Positions 15,436-24,667 of a stretch of DNA of 35,794 nucleotides are shown piece after piece. The DNA is taken from assembly GCA_017746715.1 (NCBI GenBank), contig JAGHZQ010000109.1:1-35794 (forward strand), in the 5' to 3' direction. Origin of the DNA: Cyanobacteria bacterium SBLK. GTDB taxonomy: Bacteria; Cyanobacteriota; Cyanobacteriia; Cyanobacteriales; Spirulinaceae. The notes under the pieces are model-generated. The model was not told the DNA's origin. It saw only the letters and a list, made by a program, of their open reading frames with translations, and did not search any database. The translations under genes were made by a program, and so were the position numbers. Numbering within the stretch: the first letter of the stretch is position 1; the number at the start of each line of letters is the position of its first letter.

Positions 15436-15898
15436 ACCAATTACTTATACTCAAACCAGTTCCCAGGCCGATCGTCCCAATTATGAAAAGTTAGTTCGGT
15501 TTTTGATTGAACCTTTATTAGATTCCCCAAGCTCTTTGAGTATTCACTGCGAAGTCGCGCGCAGTAACGAACGCGTTTTGGTGCGCGTGGCTTTTGATGG
15601 AGACGAACAAGGCCGGGTCTTCGGTCGTGGCGGTCGCAATATTGACGCGATCCGCACGACTCTTGAAGCTGCCGCCCTCGCTTCGGGGCAGTCCGTTCGC
15701 CTAGAAATTTACGGCGAGAGCGAACGCGACTACAATTCTAATGGTTCGCGCTATAACAATTATGAAGATGGCGATCGCCGCCGCTTCAAAAAACCCTATA
15801 CCGTCCGCCCTCCCGCTCCCACCCGCCGCCATTCTTTCCGGCGCAAGCGATCGAGCGAAAGTCGTGCCAATTGGCGATCGGGCAACGACGAATGGTAA
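15428..15898 (+). CDS. KH-domain RNA-binding protein (KhpA-like)
   Basis: The single KH domain (about residues 18-95) has the GxxG loop in GRVFGRGGRNIDAIRTTLEA, placing it with the KhpA/YlqC family of RNA-binding proteins that sit behind rpsP. The tail beyond residue 95 is unusual: rich in Arg, Tyr, Asn and Pro, and strongly basic (DRRRFKKPYTVRPPAP, RRHSFRRKRSSESRA), so probably disordered and adding RNA affinity. The family is linked to ribosome assembly and cell elongation in other bacteria. It overlaps rpsP by 8 bases. A 22-base sequence starting with its stop codon is repeated after another stop codon in the window. Confidence 0.9.
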   Translation: MPEPITYTQTSSQADRPNYEKLVRFLIEPLLDSPSSLSIHCEVARSNERVLVRVAFDGDEQGRVFGRGGRNIDAIRTTLEAAALASGQSVRLEIYGESERDYNSNGSRYNNYEDGDRRRFKKPYTVRPPAPTRRHSFRRKRSSESRANWRSGNDEW

Positions 15899-15917
15899 AC
15901 AGTCACCACCTCACCAG
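15896..15917 (+). repeat. 22-bp repeat at stop codon, copy 1
   Basis: From the TAA stop of the KH gene, the 22 bases through ACAGTCACCACCTCACCAG are identical to those at 29682-29703, which also begin with the stop codon of a gene. GTCACCAG recurs at 15941. Confidence 0.8.
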
Positions 15918-16022
15918 CGATGCTCTGAGCTTGCCGAAGAGTCACCAGTTGTCAATCCATTAGAGGATGATGGCTGCGTAGAATAGTGGACTGGGGCTGT
16001 TAATATTGGTAGATCGATTAAA

Positions 16023-16964
16023 GTGAGAACGGAAAACCTGCAATTCCCCAGTAATGAAAGCGCGATCGCTTTTGCCGGAGCGGGAGAGGAAAATCTCAAA
16101 CTTCTCTCTCGCCATACGGGAGTGCAATGGGTCTTGCGAGGGCGAGAAATTTCCCTATCGGGACAGCCAAAAGCAGTAGAGCGTTGCTTGCAGGTTTTTC
16201 ACGCCCTCGCCCCTTACTGGAAAGAAGGCAGAGCAATCGTGCAACCCGATATTTTAACGGCATTTCACGCCGTGGACACGGGGCAAACGAACGAATATAA
16301 AGATCTGCAAAAGAATGTTTTAGCCGTAACGCGCAAAGGGGAAGGCATTCGCGCCAAAACCTTTCGCCAGCGTCAATACGTCAAAGCCATTCAAACGCAC
16401 GATATTACCTTTGGCATCGGTCCGGCGGGGACGGGAAAAACTTTTTTAGCCGCAGTCCTAGCCGTTAAAGCCCTGCTAAACGATGAATGCGATCGCATTA
16501 TCCTTACCCGTCCGGCGGTAGAAGCAGGAGAAAAACTGGGATTTTTGCCTGGGGATTTACAACAAAAAGTGAATCCTTTTTTACGCCCCCTCTATGATTC
16601 CCTCTACGAATTTATCGATCCGACGAAAATTCCCGATCTCATGGAGCGAGGGAAAATCGAAATTGCACCTCTTGCCTATATGCGCGGGCGAACCTTGAGC
16701 CATGCTTTTGTTATTGTTGACGAAGCACAAAACACAACCCCCGCCCAACTCAAAATGGTCTTAACCCGTTTGGGCTTTGGCTCTCGCATGGTCGTTACGG
16801 GAGATATTACCCAAACGGATTTACCAAGCGATCGCGATTCCGGGTTGATTGTCGCCCAAAAAATTCTCAAAAATGTCGAAGGGATTGCCTTTTGCCATCT
16901 TTCTTCAGCCGATGTAATACGGCATCCCCTCGTACAGAGAATTGTTGCTGCCTATGAGAAATAA
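16023..16964 (+). CDS. phoH: PhoH family ATPase
   Basis: PhoH-like proteins are cytoplasmic P-loop ATPases, probably acting on RNA. The core has Walker A GPAGTGKT (133-140), Walker B VIVDEAQN (230-237) and RPAVEAGEKLGFLPGDLQQK. The first 110 residues form the usual N-terminal KH-like region (FAGAGEENLKLLSRHTGVQW). The start GTG 16023 gives a 313-aa protein of standard length. It follows the rpsP/KH pair by 124 bases, consistent with a shared RNA-related neighbourhood, and a G-U-rich stem-loop with T-run lies after the stop. Confidence 0.92.
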   Translation: MRTENLQFPSNESAIAFAGAGEENLKLLSRHTGVQWVLRGREISLSGQPKAVERCLQVFHALAPYWKEGRAIVQPDILTAFHAVDTGQTNEYKDLQKNVLAVTRKGEGIRAKTFRQRQYVKAIQTHDITFGIGPAGTGKTFLAAVLAVKALLNDECDRIILTRPAVEAGEKLGFLPGDLQQKVNPFLRPLYDSLYEFIDPTKIPDLMERGKIEIAPLAYMRGRTLSHAFVIVDEAQNTTPAQLKMVLTRLGFGSRMVVTGDITQTDLPSDRDSGLIVAQKILKNVEGIAFCHLSSADVIRHPLVQRIVAAYEK

Positions 16965-16993
16965 GGAGCGAGGGGAGGATGGAGAAGCGGGGG

Positions 16994-17025
16994 AAGATGG
17001 GGGAGATTCTCCTTCATCTTTTATC
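16994..17025 (+). terminator. Rho-independent terminator of phoH
   Basis: AAGATGGGGGAG-ATT-CTCCTTCATCTT forms a 12-bp stem, two of the pairs being G-U, followed by TTTATCC. It lies between the convergent phoH and gcvH genes. Confidence 0.7.
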
Positions 17026-17048
17026 CTTTGTCCGTCCTCTTTCATTCT

Positions 17049-17447
17049 TTAATCATTGTCTTCGCCTTCAACTTGCGCTCGATATTCGCTTGCGTCGATC
17101 GTCTCTAGATCCTCATCGGGATTGTCGAGGCGAACTTTTAGCAGCCAACCTTCACCATAGGGATCTTCCGCGATCGCCTCGGGGGTATCGAGTAATGGAT
17201 CGTTGCGATCGATAATCGTACCCGTAATGGGGGATTTAAGATCCTCTACGGCTTTCACCGATTCAACAGAACCGAAGTTCTCTCCAGACTCTACCGCTTC
17301 CCCCACTTCGGGTAATTCTAGAAAAACAATATCCCCTAATTGGTCTACCGCATAAGCCGTAATACCTAGAGTAGCAATTTCGCCATCCAAGCGCACGTAC
17401 TCGTGACTGTCTAGGTACTTCAGATCTTCAGGATATTCAAGGTTCAT
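17049..17447 (-). CDS. gcvH: glycine cleavage system H protein
   Basis: GcvH carries the lipoyl arm that shuttles the aminomethyl group between the P, T and L proteins, an essential part of photorespiratory glycine breakdown in cyanobacteria. The lipoyl-lysine is K65 in SVESVKAVEDLKSP; other conserved blocks are YLDSHEYVR, GITAYAVDQLGDIVFLELP and PYGEGWLLKV. At 132 aa it has the normal length. A repeated purine-rich GAGGTAGAGGTAG precedes the ATG. No other glycine cleavage gene is nearby, and I found no glycine riboswitch upstream. Confidence 0.96.
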   Translation of the reverse strand: MNLEYPEDLKYLDSHEYVRLDGEIATLGITAYAVDQLGDIVFLELPEVGEAVESGENFGSVESVKAVEDLKSPITGTIIDRNDPLLDTPEAIAEDPYGEGWLLKVRLDNPDEDLETIDASEYRAQVEGEDND

Positions 17448-17750
17448 CTACCTCTACCTCTCTTGAAAGGTTAGAAAAATTTTTGCAATGCAGATTCTAT
17501 CAATTCCTAAGAATAAAAGGAATTAACCCATAGCGTAAATAAGTATTTTTTTACTATTCGGATATCCGATATTGTTCGCGAATTTGCAGGCGATCGCGAG
17601 AAGAGGGAAGCAACTTCCTAAACTAATTTGAAAGACTGGGCTTTTCGAGACGATAGAGAACTATAATGCAGACCTTAGCGCCTCTGCAAAACTTTTTATC
17701 ATTTTCCAATCGTGCAACTGTCTTCTCCCCCAACCGATTCTCCTGCCATC

Positions 17751-19589
17751 ATGGAAAATTCCCCCGATCGCACTGCATTCGCCCTGCAAACTTCCGCGTC
17801 GCGTCCGGTCGCAAGGCGCGCGAAAATCGTTGCGACCGTCGGACCTGCAACCCTCAAACCCGATGTTCTCCGTCGCCTGATCGAAGCGGGGGCAACGACC
17901 CTGCGCCTGAATTTTTCCCACGGCACCCACGACGACCATCATCGCGCCATTCGCCTCATTCGCCAACTGGCATTCGAATTGGATCGTCCGGTTGGAATTC
18001 TCCAAGATTTACAAGGACCGAAAATTCGCCTCGGCAAATTTGAATCGGGATCGGTACAATTGACCAAAGGAGATCGCTTTATTCTCACGAGCCATCCCGT
18101 TTCCTGCAATCGCGAAATTGCCTTCGTCAGTTACAAGCGCTTGACAGAGGAAGTCCCTTCTGGTGCAATGATTCTCCTCGACGATGGCAAAGTCGAAATG
18201 GTGGTCGAAAATGTCGATCGCGAAAACAAACAACTTCATTGTCGCGTAGTCGTGGCCGGCAAACTGTCCAATAACAAAGGGGTTAATTTTCCCAACGTTT
18301 CCCTCTCGGTCAGTGCCCTAACGGAAAAAGATCGCAAAGATTTAATGTTTGGTTTGGATCGCGGCGTAGACTGGGTAGCTTTGAGTTTCGTGCAGCGACC
18401 GCAAGATATTTTAGAAATCAAAGAACTAATTGCCAGTGCGGGAAAATCCGTTCCCGTAGTGGCAAAAATTGAAAAACACGAAGCGATCGAACAAATGGAA
18501 GCCATTCTCTCCCTCTGCGATGGCGTCATGGTCGCTCGAGGGGATCTAGGCGTAGAATTACCTGCCGAACAGGTTCCCATGCTGCAAAAGCGCCTGATTG
18601 CCATGGCCAATCAATTGGGAATCCCCGTGATTACGGCAACGCAAATGCTCGATAGCATGGTTAATAGCCCCCGTCCCACCCGCGCGGAAGTGTCTGACGT
18701 TGCCAATGCCATTCTCGACGGAACCGATGCGATCATGCTCTCCAATGAAACCGCCGTCGGGAATTACCCCGTCGAAGCCGTAGCCACGATGGCCAGAATT
18801 GCCAATTGCGTCGAAGCCCAGATGTCCCGCGATCGCGCCCTCGAGAATCCCATGCGATCGATTCCCAATGCCATCTCTGGGGCAGTGAGTCACATTGCCA
18901 AGCAACTCGATGCAGCTGCCATTATGACTTTAACCAAAACCGGAGCCACTGCCCGCAATGTCTCAAAATTTCGTCCCCGCACCCCCATTCTTGCCGTAAC
19001 CCCCCACGTTGATGTCGCCAGACAATTGCAGTTAGTGTGGGGAGTAAAGCCCTTATTGGTTTTAGATTTACCCTCGACCAGCCAAACATTTCAAGCTGCC
19101 ATTAACGTTGCCCAAGAAAAGCAATTACTGTTTGATGGCGATATTGTTATTCTGACTGCCGGAACCTTACAAGGGGTTGCCGGTTCTACAGATTTAATTA
19201 AAGTAGAAGTGGTAACGGCCGTTTTGGGTAAGGGAATTGGCATCGGCGAAGGGGTTGTCACCGGACGCGCTCGCGTCGTGAAAAGTGCGAAGGATGCAGC
19301 CAATTTCAGTCAAGACGATATTCTCGTCGCCACGGCAACCAATGCCGACTATGTGGAAGCCATTCGCAAAGCGGCGGGAATTATTACCGAAGAGCCGAGT
19401 TTAACCAGCCATGCGGCGGTTATTGGCTTGCGGTTGGGCATCCCCGCGATCGTCGGCTTAAAAGGAGCAACGGAAGTCATTCGAGAAGGGGCAATTTTAA
19501 CCCTCGACTCTCAACGAGGTTTGGTTTATTCTGGAATGCGACCGGAACATCAGGGGCACAGTGTTGGTATTAAAGTTCCGGTAATTTAA
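17751..19589 (+). CDS. pyk: pyruvate kinase with C-terminal PEP-utilizer domain
   Basis: Pyruvate kinase converts phosphoenolpyruvate and ADP to pyruvate and ATP. The catalytic part has RRAKIVATVGPAT, LNFSHGTHDDH, VVAKIEKHEAIEQM, DGVMVARGDLGVELP and VITATQMLDSM. After the usual allosteric domain come about 110 extra residues (GIGIGEGVVTGRARVVKS to the end) with EEPSLTSHAAVIG, the PEP-utilizing mobile domain found in long pyruvate kinases of cyanobacteria and Bacillus. I use ATG 17751 (612 aa); GTG 17712 in the same frame would add 13 residues, and neither has a clear ribosome binding site. It is divergent from gcvH, with about 300 bases between. Confidence 0.95.
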   Translation: MENSPDRTAFALQTSASRPVARRAKIVATVGPATLKPDVLRRLIEAGATTLRLNFSHGTHDDHHRAIRLIRQLAFELDRPVGILQDLQGPKIRLGKFESGSVQLTKGDRFILTSHPVSCNREIAFVSYKRLTEEVPSGAMILLDDGKVEMVVENVDRENKQLHCRVVVAGKLSNNKGVNFPNVSLSVSALTEKDRKDLMFGLDRGVDWVALSFVQRPQDILEIKELIASAGKSVPVVAKIEKHEAIEQMEAILSLCDGVMVARGDLGVELPAEQVPMLQKRLIAMANQLGIPVITATQMLDSMVNSPRPTRAEVSDVANAILDGTDAIMLSNETAVGNYPVEAVATMARIANCVEAQMSRDRALENPMRSIPNAISGAVSHIAKQLDAAAIMTLTKTGATARNVSKFRPRTPILAVTPHVDVARQLQLVWGVKPLLVLDLPSTSQTFQAAINVAQEKQLLFDGDIVILTAGTLQGVAGSTDLIKVEVVTAVLGKGIGIGEGVVTGRARVVKSAKDAANFSQDDILVATATNADYVEAIRKAAGIITEEPSLTSHAAVIGLRLGIPAIVGLKGATEVIREGAILTLDSQRGLVYSGMRPEHQGHSVGIKVPVI

Positions 19590-19624
19590 TCGATAATTGA
19601 TAGTTGATAATTAACAATTGAAGC

Positions 19625-20602
19625 ATGGTAACTTTAGTCACTGGTGCGGCGGGTTTTATTGGCTTTCATACAAGCAAGCGCTTGTTAGAACGCGGCGATC
19701 GCATTGTCGGTCTCGACAATATCAATGATTACTATGATGTTTCTCTCAAACGAGCGCGTTTGGAACAATTGAAGAAATATCCTAATTTCACATTTTTTCA
19801 TTTAGATCTCGCCGATCGCCAAGGAATGGAAAAACTTTTTGCCGAACAAGATTTAGAAGTTGTCATCAATTTAGCCGCTCAAGCGGGAGTCCGTTATTCG
19901 CTACAGAATCCCCATGCCTATGTCGATAGCAATTTAGTTGGATTTACGAATATCCTCGAAGGATGTCGGCATCATCAAATCAAGCATCTTGTCTTTGCTT
20001 CTTCGAGTTCCGTTTATGGCGAAAATAAAAAAATTCCCTTTTCAGTAGAAGATAATGTCGATTACCCGATCAGCATCTATGCTGCCACAAAAAAAGCCAA
20101 TGAATTAATGGCACATGCTTATAGCCATCTCTACAATTTGCCTGCGACAGGGCTGCGATTTTTTACCGTTTACGGGCCTTGGGGTCGCCCGGATATGGCA
20201 TTATTTTTATTTACCAAAGCCATTCTCGAAGGTCAGCCTATTAATGTTTTTAATCACGGTAAAATGCAGCGCGATTTCACCTATGTCGATGATGTTGTAG
20301 AAGGTGTAATTCGCGTCAGTGAAAAAATCCCCGATCCTCACCCAATTAGCGGTGCAAAATACAAAGTTTATAATATCGGTAACAATCAACCCATAGAGTT
20401 AATGTACATGATTCAAACTCTAGAAAAATGTTTGGGGAAAACAGCAGAAAAAAATATGATGCCCATGCAGCCCGGCGATGTTCCCAGAACCTATGCCGAT
20501 GTTGACGAACTCATGCGGGATGTTGGTTTTAGACCCAATACTCCGATTGAAGAAGGCATTCAAAAATTTGTCAACTGGTATCGAGAATATTTTGGATATT
20601 AG
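19625..20602 (+). CDS. UDP-glucuronate 4-epimerase-like NAD-dependent epimerase
   Basis: This extended short-chain dehydrogenase interconverts nucleotide sugars for envelope or extracellular polysaccharide. It has the NAD motif GAAGFIG (7-13), the catalytic Y152-x3-K156 in YAATKK, and a Ser run before VYG (126-129). The block DNINDYYDVSLKRARL is typical of UDP-glucuronate 4-epimerases (GAE/CapI/WbpP-like), as is YGPWGRPDMALFLFTKAI. So UDP-galacturonate formation is the most likely reaction, with other UDP-uronic or GlcNAc epimerisation possible. It follows pyk by only 35 bases, filled with short AT-rich inverted sequence. No other sugar gene is close. Confidence 0.88.
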   Translation: MVTLVTGAAGFIGFHTSKRLLERGDRIVGLDNINDYYDVSLKRARLEQLKKYPNFTFFHLDLADRQGMEKLFAEQDLEVVINLAAQAGVRYSLQNPHAYVDSNLVGFTNILEGCRHHQIKHLVFASSSSVYGENKKIPFSVEDNVDYPISIYAATKKANELMAHAYSHLYNLPATGLRFFTVYGPWGRPDMALFLFTKAILEGQPINVFNHGKMQRDFTYVDDVVEGVIRVSEKIPDPHPISGAKYKVYNIGNNQPIELMYMIQTLEKCLGKTAEKNMMPMQPGDVPRTYADVDELMRDVGFRPNTPIEEGIQKFVNWYREYFGY

Positions 20603-20693
20603 TAATAAGTTATCGATGATTATCGAGCGGTAACACTCTCAGAGTGCGTCAGGAGCGATCTCAACAAATAAAAAAACTCGAAAACACCAAATA

Positions 20694-22484
20694 ATGGAAA
20701 TTATTCTCACGCTAACTGTTATTACCTTTGCACTTATTGGTTTTATTAGTGAAATTCTTCCCGTCGATCTCATTGCAATTATTGTTACTGTTGCGTTAAT
20801 GGTTTTGGGGTTAGTTTCCCCTGATGAAGGAATTTCTGGATTTGGGAACTCTGCAACAATTACCGTTTTAGCAATGTTTATTCTCAGTGCGGGGATTTCC
20901 AAAACAGGTGTTATTCAAATCGTGAGAGATTGGTTAATTCAATGGGGAGGAAAGCAACTCAACCGACAAATATTGATTTTAGGAATTCTAGTCGGTCCAA
21001 TCACGGCGTTTATCAATAATACTGCCGTTGTCGCTATTTTTTTGCCAATTATTGAAGACTGGTGCAAACAACAAAAAATATCAGTCTCTAAACTTTTAAT
21101 TCCTCTTTCTTATGTGTCAATTTTAGGTGGAGTTATGACAACAATTGGGACTTCTACCAATATTTTAGCCAGTGGCTTATCGAAAGAATTGGGATATGGA
21201 GAATTTAGTATTTTTCAATTTAGCAAGGCAGGAATTTTAATATTTATTATCGGTTTGATTTATATTGCCACGATCGCGCCGCAACTCCTTCCCGATCGCA
21301 AACCTGCTAATAGCGATCTGGTATCGGAAGATTACGGGTTGCGAGATTATGTTAGCGAAGTGGTGATTACTCCGCGCTCCAGTTTGGTGGGGCAAACCCT
21401 GCGATCGAGCGAAATCCAACGAAAATTTGATATTGACGTTTTAGAGATATTGAGAAATAAAGTTCGCTTTGCCCAACCCCTCGCCGATAAAACTTTGCAG
21501 GTTGGCGATATTTTAATCGTCCGCAGCAGTCGCGAAGACTTATTGAAAATTCGAGACGAACGGGGATTGGATATTTTAGCCGATGTAAAATTTAATCAAG
21601 ACGAACTTGAATCGGTATTAAGTTCTGAAGAAGAGAAAATTGCTGAAGTCTTAATCCTTTCTAATTCTCGTTTAATTGGCACGACTTTGAAAGATTTACG
21701 CTTTCGCCAACGCTATAATGTGACGGTTTTAGCTATTCGTCGCGGGGCCGAATTAGTTCGGGGACGTTTGGGAAAAATTCCTTTGCGCTTTGGCGATGTT
21801 TTATTGGTACAAGGTCCAAAACAAAGTTTTATCGGCTTGCAAACCACGCGAGAGTTATTAGTTTTAGAGCAACGCAATGTCGAAATGATGCGTCAAAATA
21901 AAGCCGGAATTGCCATTGCGATCGGGTTAGCTGTAGTTTTATTAGCAGCTTTTAATATAATCCCAATTCTAGTGAGTGCTTTGGCTGGTGTGGTATTAAT
22001 GGTCTTAACGGGATGCTTGCGACCGGGAGAAATTTATGGAGCGGTACGCTGGGATATTATTTTTCTTTTAGCGGGATTAATTCCCCTTGGAATTGCCATG
22101 GAAAATTCGGGAACGAACCAATGGCTAGCCGATCGCATTGTCGCTTTGGGCGGAGAATTATCGGGATATTGGGTATTAATGTTCTTTTTTATTATCACGG
22201 CATTCCTGACAGAAATTTTATCTAATAATGCTTCTGTCGTGTTGATGCTTCCTCTCGCCGCCACTGTTGCAACTACATTAGGATTTAATCCCTTTGCTTT
22301 TATGTTTGTCGTTACTTTTGCTGCATCTAATAGTTATATGACCCCCATTGGCTATCAAACTAATACAATGGTTTACGGACCGGGAGAATACAAATTTTTT
22401 GACTTTACCCGAGTGGGTGCCCCCTTGACATTATTAATGGCATTTGTTATCCCTTTCTTGATTATTTGGATTTACGGGTTGTGA
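20694..22484 (+). CDS. SLC13/DASS family permease with two RCK_C domains
   Basis: The 596-aa integral membrane protein has the two-repeat layout of divalent anion/sodium symporters: N-terminal half with FINNTAVVAIFLP (107-119) and TTIGTSTNILASG, C-terminal half with EILSNNASVVLMLPLAA and TPIGYQTNTMVYGPG. Between them lie two TrkA_C/RCK_C regulatory domains (about 220-290 and 316-388), each ending in LQVGDILIV or LRFGDVLLV. This is the structure of the SLT-type sulfate transporters of algae and of many cyanobacterial permeases. A sulfate role is supported by the cysC gene just behind it. Arsenite, silicate or other anions remain possible. Confidence 0.86.
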   Translation: MEIILTLTVITFALIGFISEILPVDLIAIIVTVALMVLGLVSPDEGISGFGNSATITVLAMFILSAGISKTGVIQIVRDWLIQWGGKQLNRQILILGILVGPITAFINNTAVVAIFLPIIEDWCKQQKISVSKLLIPLSYVSILGGVMTTIGTSTNILASGLSKELGYGEFSIFQFSKAGILIFIIGLIYIATIAPQLLPDRKPANSDLVSEDYGLRDYVSEVVITPRSSLVGQTLRSSEIQRKFDIDVLEILRNKVRFAQPLADKTLQVGDILIVRSSREDLLKIRDERGLDILADVKFNQDELESVLSSEEEKIAEVLILSNSRLIGTTLKDLRFRQRYNVTVLAIRRGAELVRGRLGKIPLRFGDVLLVQGPKQSFIGLQTTRELLVLEQRNVEMMRQNKAGIAIAIGLAVVLLAAFNIIPILVSALAGVVLMVLTGCLRPGEIYGAVRWDIIFLLAGLIPLGIAMENSGTNQWLADRIVALGGELSGYWVLMFFFIITAFLTEILSNNASVVLMLPLAATVATTLGFNPFAFMFVVTFAASNSYMTPIGYQTNTMVYGPGEYKFFDFTRVGAPLTLLMAFVIPFLIIWIYGL

Positions 22485-22496
22485 TTTTTGATAGGC

Positions 22497-22565
22497 TATT
22501 GGTTATTAATTATTTGACTCCGTTCGCGTAGCATGTTCGGAGGACGTAACAACAAATAACCAATA
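22497..22565. repeat. inverted-repeat element between permease and cysC
   Basis: TATTGGTTATT (22497-22507) and AATAACCAATA (22555-22565) are perfect inverted arms around a core CCGTTCGCGTAGCATGTTCG, which resembles the TTCGCGTAGC-type dispersed repeats of filamentous cyanobacteria. It looks like a small non-autonomous repeat within the intergenic gap. Confidence 0.6.
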
Positions 22566-22638
22566 ACAAATTGAGAAGTGTTGACGATTGACCGAAAAAA
22601 TTGTTTACTGTTTATTGTTAATCGAATTATTGAAAACA

Positions 22639-23169
22639 ATGGAACATAAAGGCGTAACGGTTTGGTTTACGGGGTTGAGCGGAGCCGGTAAAACGACGAT
22701 ATCCAAACAAGTCGCGGAAGAATTGCGATCGCTCGGCTATAAATTGGAAGTTCTTGATGGCGATATAGTACGTACGAACTTAACAAAAGGGTTGGGTTTC
22801 AGCAAAGAAGACCGAGATGAGAATATTCGCCGCATTGGTTTTGTCTCCCATCTCCTCACTCGCAATGGCGTAATTGTTATTGTTTCGGCAATTTCTCCCT
22901 ATCGCAACATTCGCCAAGAAGTTCGCGATCGCGTGGGTAATTTTATTGAAATTTATGTGAATGCACCGTTAGCAGTTTGCGAAGAGAGAGATGTAAAAGG
23001 TCTCTACAAACGGGCGAGAGCTGGAGAAATCAAACAATTTACAGGTATTGACGATCCTTATGAACCTCCTTTAAATCCAGAAATTGAATGTCGCACGGAT
23101 AAAGAGGAGTTAGCAGAAAGCGTGAAAAAAGTTTTAGATGGGCTGAAGAAATTGGATTACTTAGCTTAA
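22639..23169 (+). CDS. cysC: adenylylsulfate kinase CysC
   Basis: CysC phosphorylates adenylylsulfate (APS) to PAPS in sulfate assimilation. It has the P-loop GLSGAGKTT near the N-terminus, LDGDIVRTNLTKGLGFSKED, RDENIRRIGFV and IVSAISPYR (the phosphate-accepting serine region). The frame is open from TTG 22588, but ATG 22639 gives MEHKGVTVWFTGLSGAGK, the usual family start and 176 aa. It sits 154 bases behind the SLC13 permease, suggesting a sulfate uptake and activation unit. A strong terminator follows. Confidence 0.95.
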   Translation: MEHKGVTVWFTGLSGAGKTTISKQVAEELRSLGYKLEVLDGDIVRTNLTKGLGFSKEDRDENIRRIGFVSHLLTRNGVIVIVSAISPYRNIRQEVRDRVGNFIEIYVNAPLAVCEERDVKGLYKRARAGEIKQFTGIDDPYEPPLNPEIECRTDKEELAESVKKVLDGLKKLDYLA

Positions 23170-23511
23170 TGTTAAGAGGAGATCGCTCTCAAAATCTCTA
23201 TTTTGTCAAAATCGTTTTGCGCGAATACGAGAAACTTTGCGTATTGGCCTGAAATCTTCATAGGGTAATAATTTTCGGTCTGTTCCTTTCATAATAGAGA
23301 GGAACAGACCTTTCTTTGTTGAATTGGTTAGAGTAAATCATTCTCATTGAAGAGGTCTAATACCCAATCTGTTGTTCGGATGCAGTATGCCTATTCTTTT
23401 TATAGAGAGATTTGATAGAGCGATCGAACTCCTCTACAGAATTCTTCGCGATCGCATTAAAATGGTTTGTTATAACCAAATTGGTACGATCGCAAATTGG
23501 GAGTGCGCCCC
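23170..23511. other. spacer between cysC and the TPR protein gene
   Basis: 342 bases without a gene. They contain the terminator at 23277-23316, and then an AT-rich stretch with two HIP1-like GCGATCG sites that must include the promoter of the TPR gene. I see nothing else. Confidence 0.6.
23277..23317 (+). terminator. Rho-independent terminator of cysC
   Basis: GGTCTGTTCCT (23277-23287) and AGGAACAGACC (23300-23310) form a perfect 11-bp stem with a 12-base loop, followed by TTTCTTTG. Confidence 0.88.
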
Positions 23512-24621
23512 GTGAAATTTCCTTGGTATTTGCTCGGTTTCTGGACTGCGGTATCGATTGTTTTACCTGTCGAAGCAATACAAGTCTTCTCTGAAGATGC
23601 CGATCGCTTCCTCTTCGCTCAAGCGATTGACAATCTCGAAGAACAGTTGCAAATGCCTTCGATTCACTTGCGTCCTGGAAATACCCAAGAGGGGAGCGAT
23701 CGCAATGAAGGAGATTTGCTCTTGCGGTTGGGGGGACAATCCTACGAAAAAGGCGATCGAGAAAAAGCAATTTCCCAATGGTTTCAAGCTGTAAATTATT
23801 ATGAGAGCGTGGAAGATATTGATGCTCTCGGCACGACTTACGATTTTTTGGGCGTGACATTGGCAGAAGTCAGACGCTATGCAGAAGCCGAAAATGTATT
23901 GCGCCGTCGTTTATCTATCGCCCGCGACTTACAAGATATTCGCGGACAAATTCGCGGTTTAAATAATTTAGGACATATTCTTTTAACCAATACTAATCCT
24001 GTGGGAGCAACGGCAAGTTTTCGAGAAGCTCTCGAACTTTCTCGCTCCATCGGTTCTCAAGAAGGAGAAGGATTGAGTTTGAGTGGTTTGGGTCTGGCAT
24101 TAGCATATCAAGGAGAATATGAAGCCGCCGTTAAATATTACAAACGCGCTCATTTATTGCGTCGTCGCTTTGGTAATTATGCCGGACAAGCCAATACTTT
24201 AAATAACTTGGGAGATGCCTATGCGGGCATGGGAAAACACGATCTTGCCGTTGCCGAATATCGTTTGGCACGTTGGTTATCCCGCGAAGGCAGGGATATA
24301 GAAAACTTATTCCGCTCCCTGCGAGGTTTAGCGATTTCTTACGGTCAAATTGATGAATGGAGCGCGGCATTTCAATCTTTAGATTGGTGGGTTTATTTGG
24401 CGAGAAATGAAGAAAACTTAGTGCAACAATTAGCAAGTTTATCAATGTATGCCCGTTATAACGATGCCCTCGGACGTTGGGATAAAGCGATCGCTTTTTA
24501 TGAAAACGCGATCGCCGTCGCCCAAGAACTCAATGACGAAAGCGCTTTGGGGCAGTTGCAAAACGAACTCTCCCAAGTGATTCATAATTATCCTTTTGGC
24601 AGAGGGCGACCGTCCAATTAA
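23512..24621 (+). CDS. exported TPR protein
   Basis: I choose GTG 23512, which gives MKFPWYLLGFWTAVSIVLP, a signal peptide with cleavage near VEA; TTG 23497 and GTG 23503 are upstream alternatives. The mature part holds at least six TPR units (for example EKAISQWFQAVNYYESVEDI, GDAYAGMGKHDLAVAEYRLA, ALGRWDKAIAFYENAIAVAQ) of the 40-residue NB-ARC/Rapsyn-like type with G-Q-A/N-L repeats. It is a scaffold for protein contacts in the periplasm or cell envelope; no catalytic domain is present. Its end lies within 50 bases of the recG start, so the genes are adjacent or overlapping depending on the recG start. Confidence 0.82.
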   Translation: MKFPWYLLGFWTAVSIVLPVEAIQVFSEDADRFLFAQAIDNLEEQLQMPSIHLRPGNTQEGSDRNEGDLLLRLGGQSYEKGDREKAISQWFQAVNYYESVEDIDALGTTYDFLGVTLAEVRRYAEAENVLRRRLSIARDLQDIRGQIRGLNNLGHILLTNTNPVGATASFREALELSRSIGSQEGEGLSLSGLGLALAYQGEYEAAVKYYKRAHLLRRRFGNYAGQANTLNNLGDAYAGMGKHDLAVAEYRLARWLSREGRDIENLFRSLRGLAISYGQIDEWSAAFQSLDWWVYLARNEENLVQQLASLSMYARYNDALGRWDKAIAFYENAIAVAQELNDESALGQLQNELSQVIHNYPFGRGRPSN

Positions 24622-24667
24622 AATAGAAAAAATAGTGCATGAGTACGATTCGAGAGAGGGGGTTCGA

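Noticed and set aside
17448..17560. Glycine riboswitch before gcvH
   Set aside because: Only a repeated purine-rich ribosome binding site is present, without the conserved glycine aptamer segments.
23357..23860. 167-aa minus-strand ORF
   Set aside because: It is opposite the real TPR gene; its composition (Arg/Ser/Leu-rich) is that of an antisense shadow.
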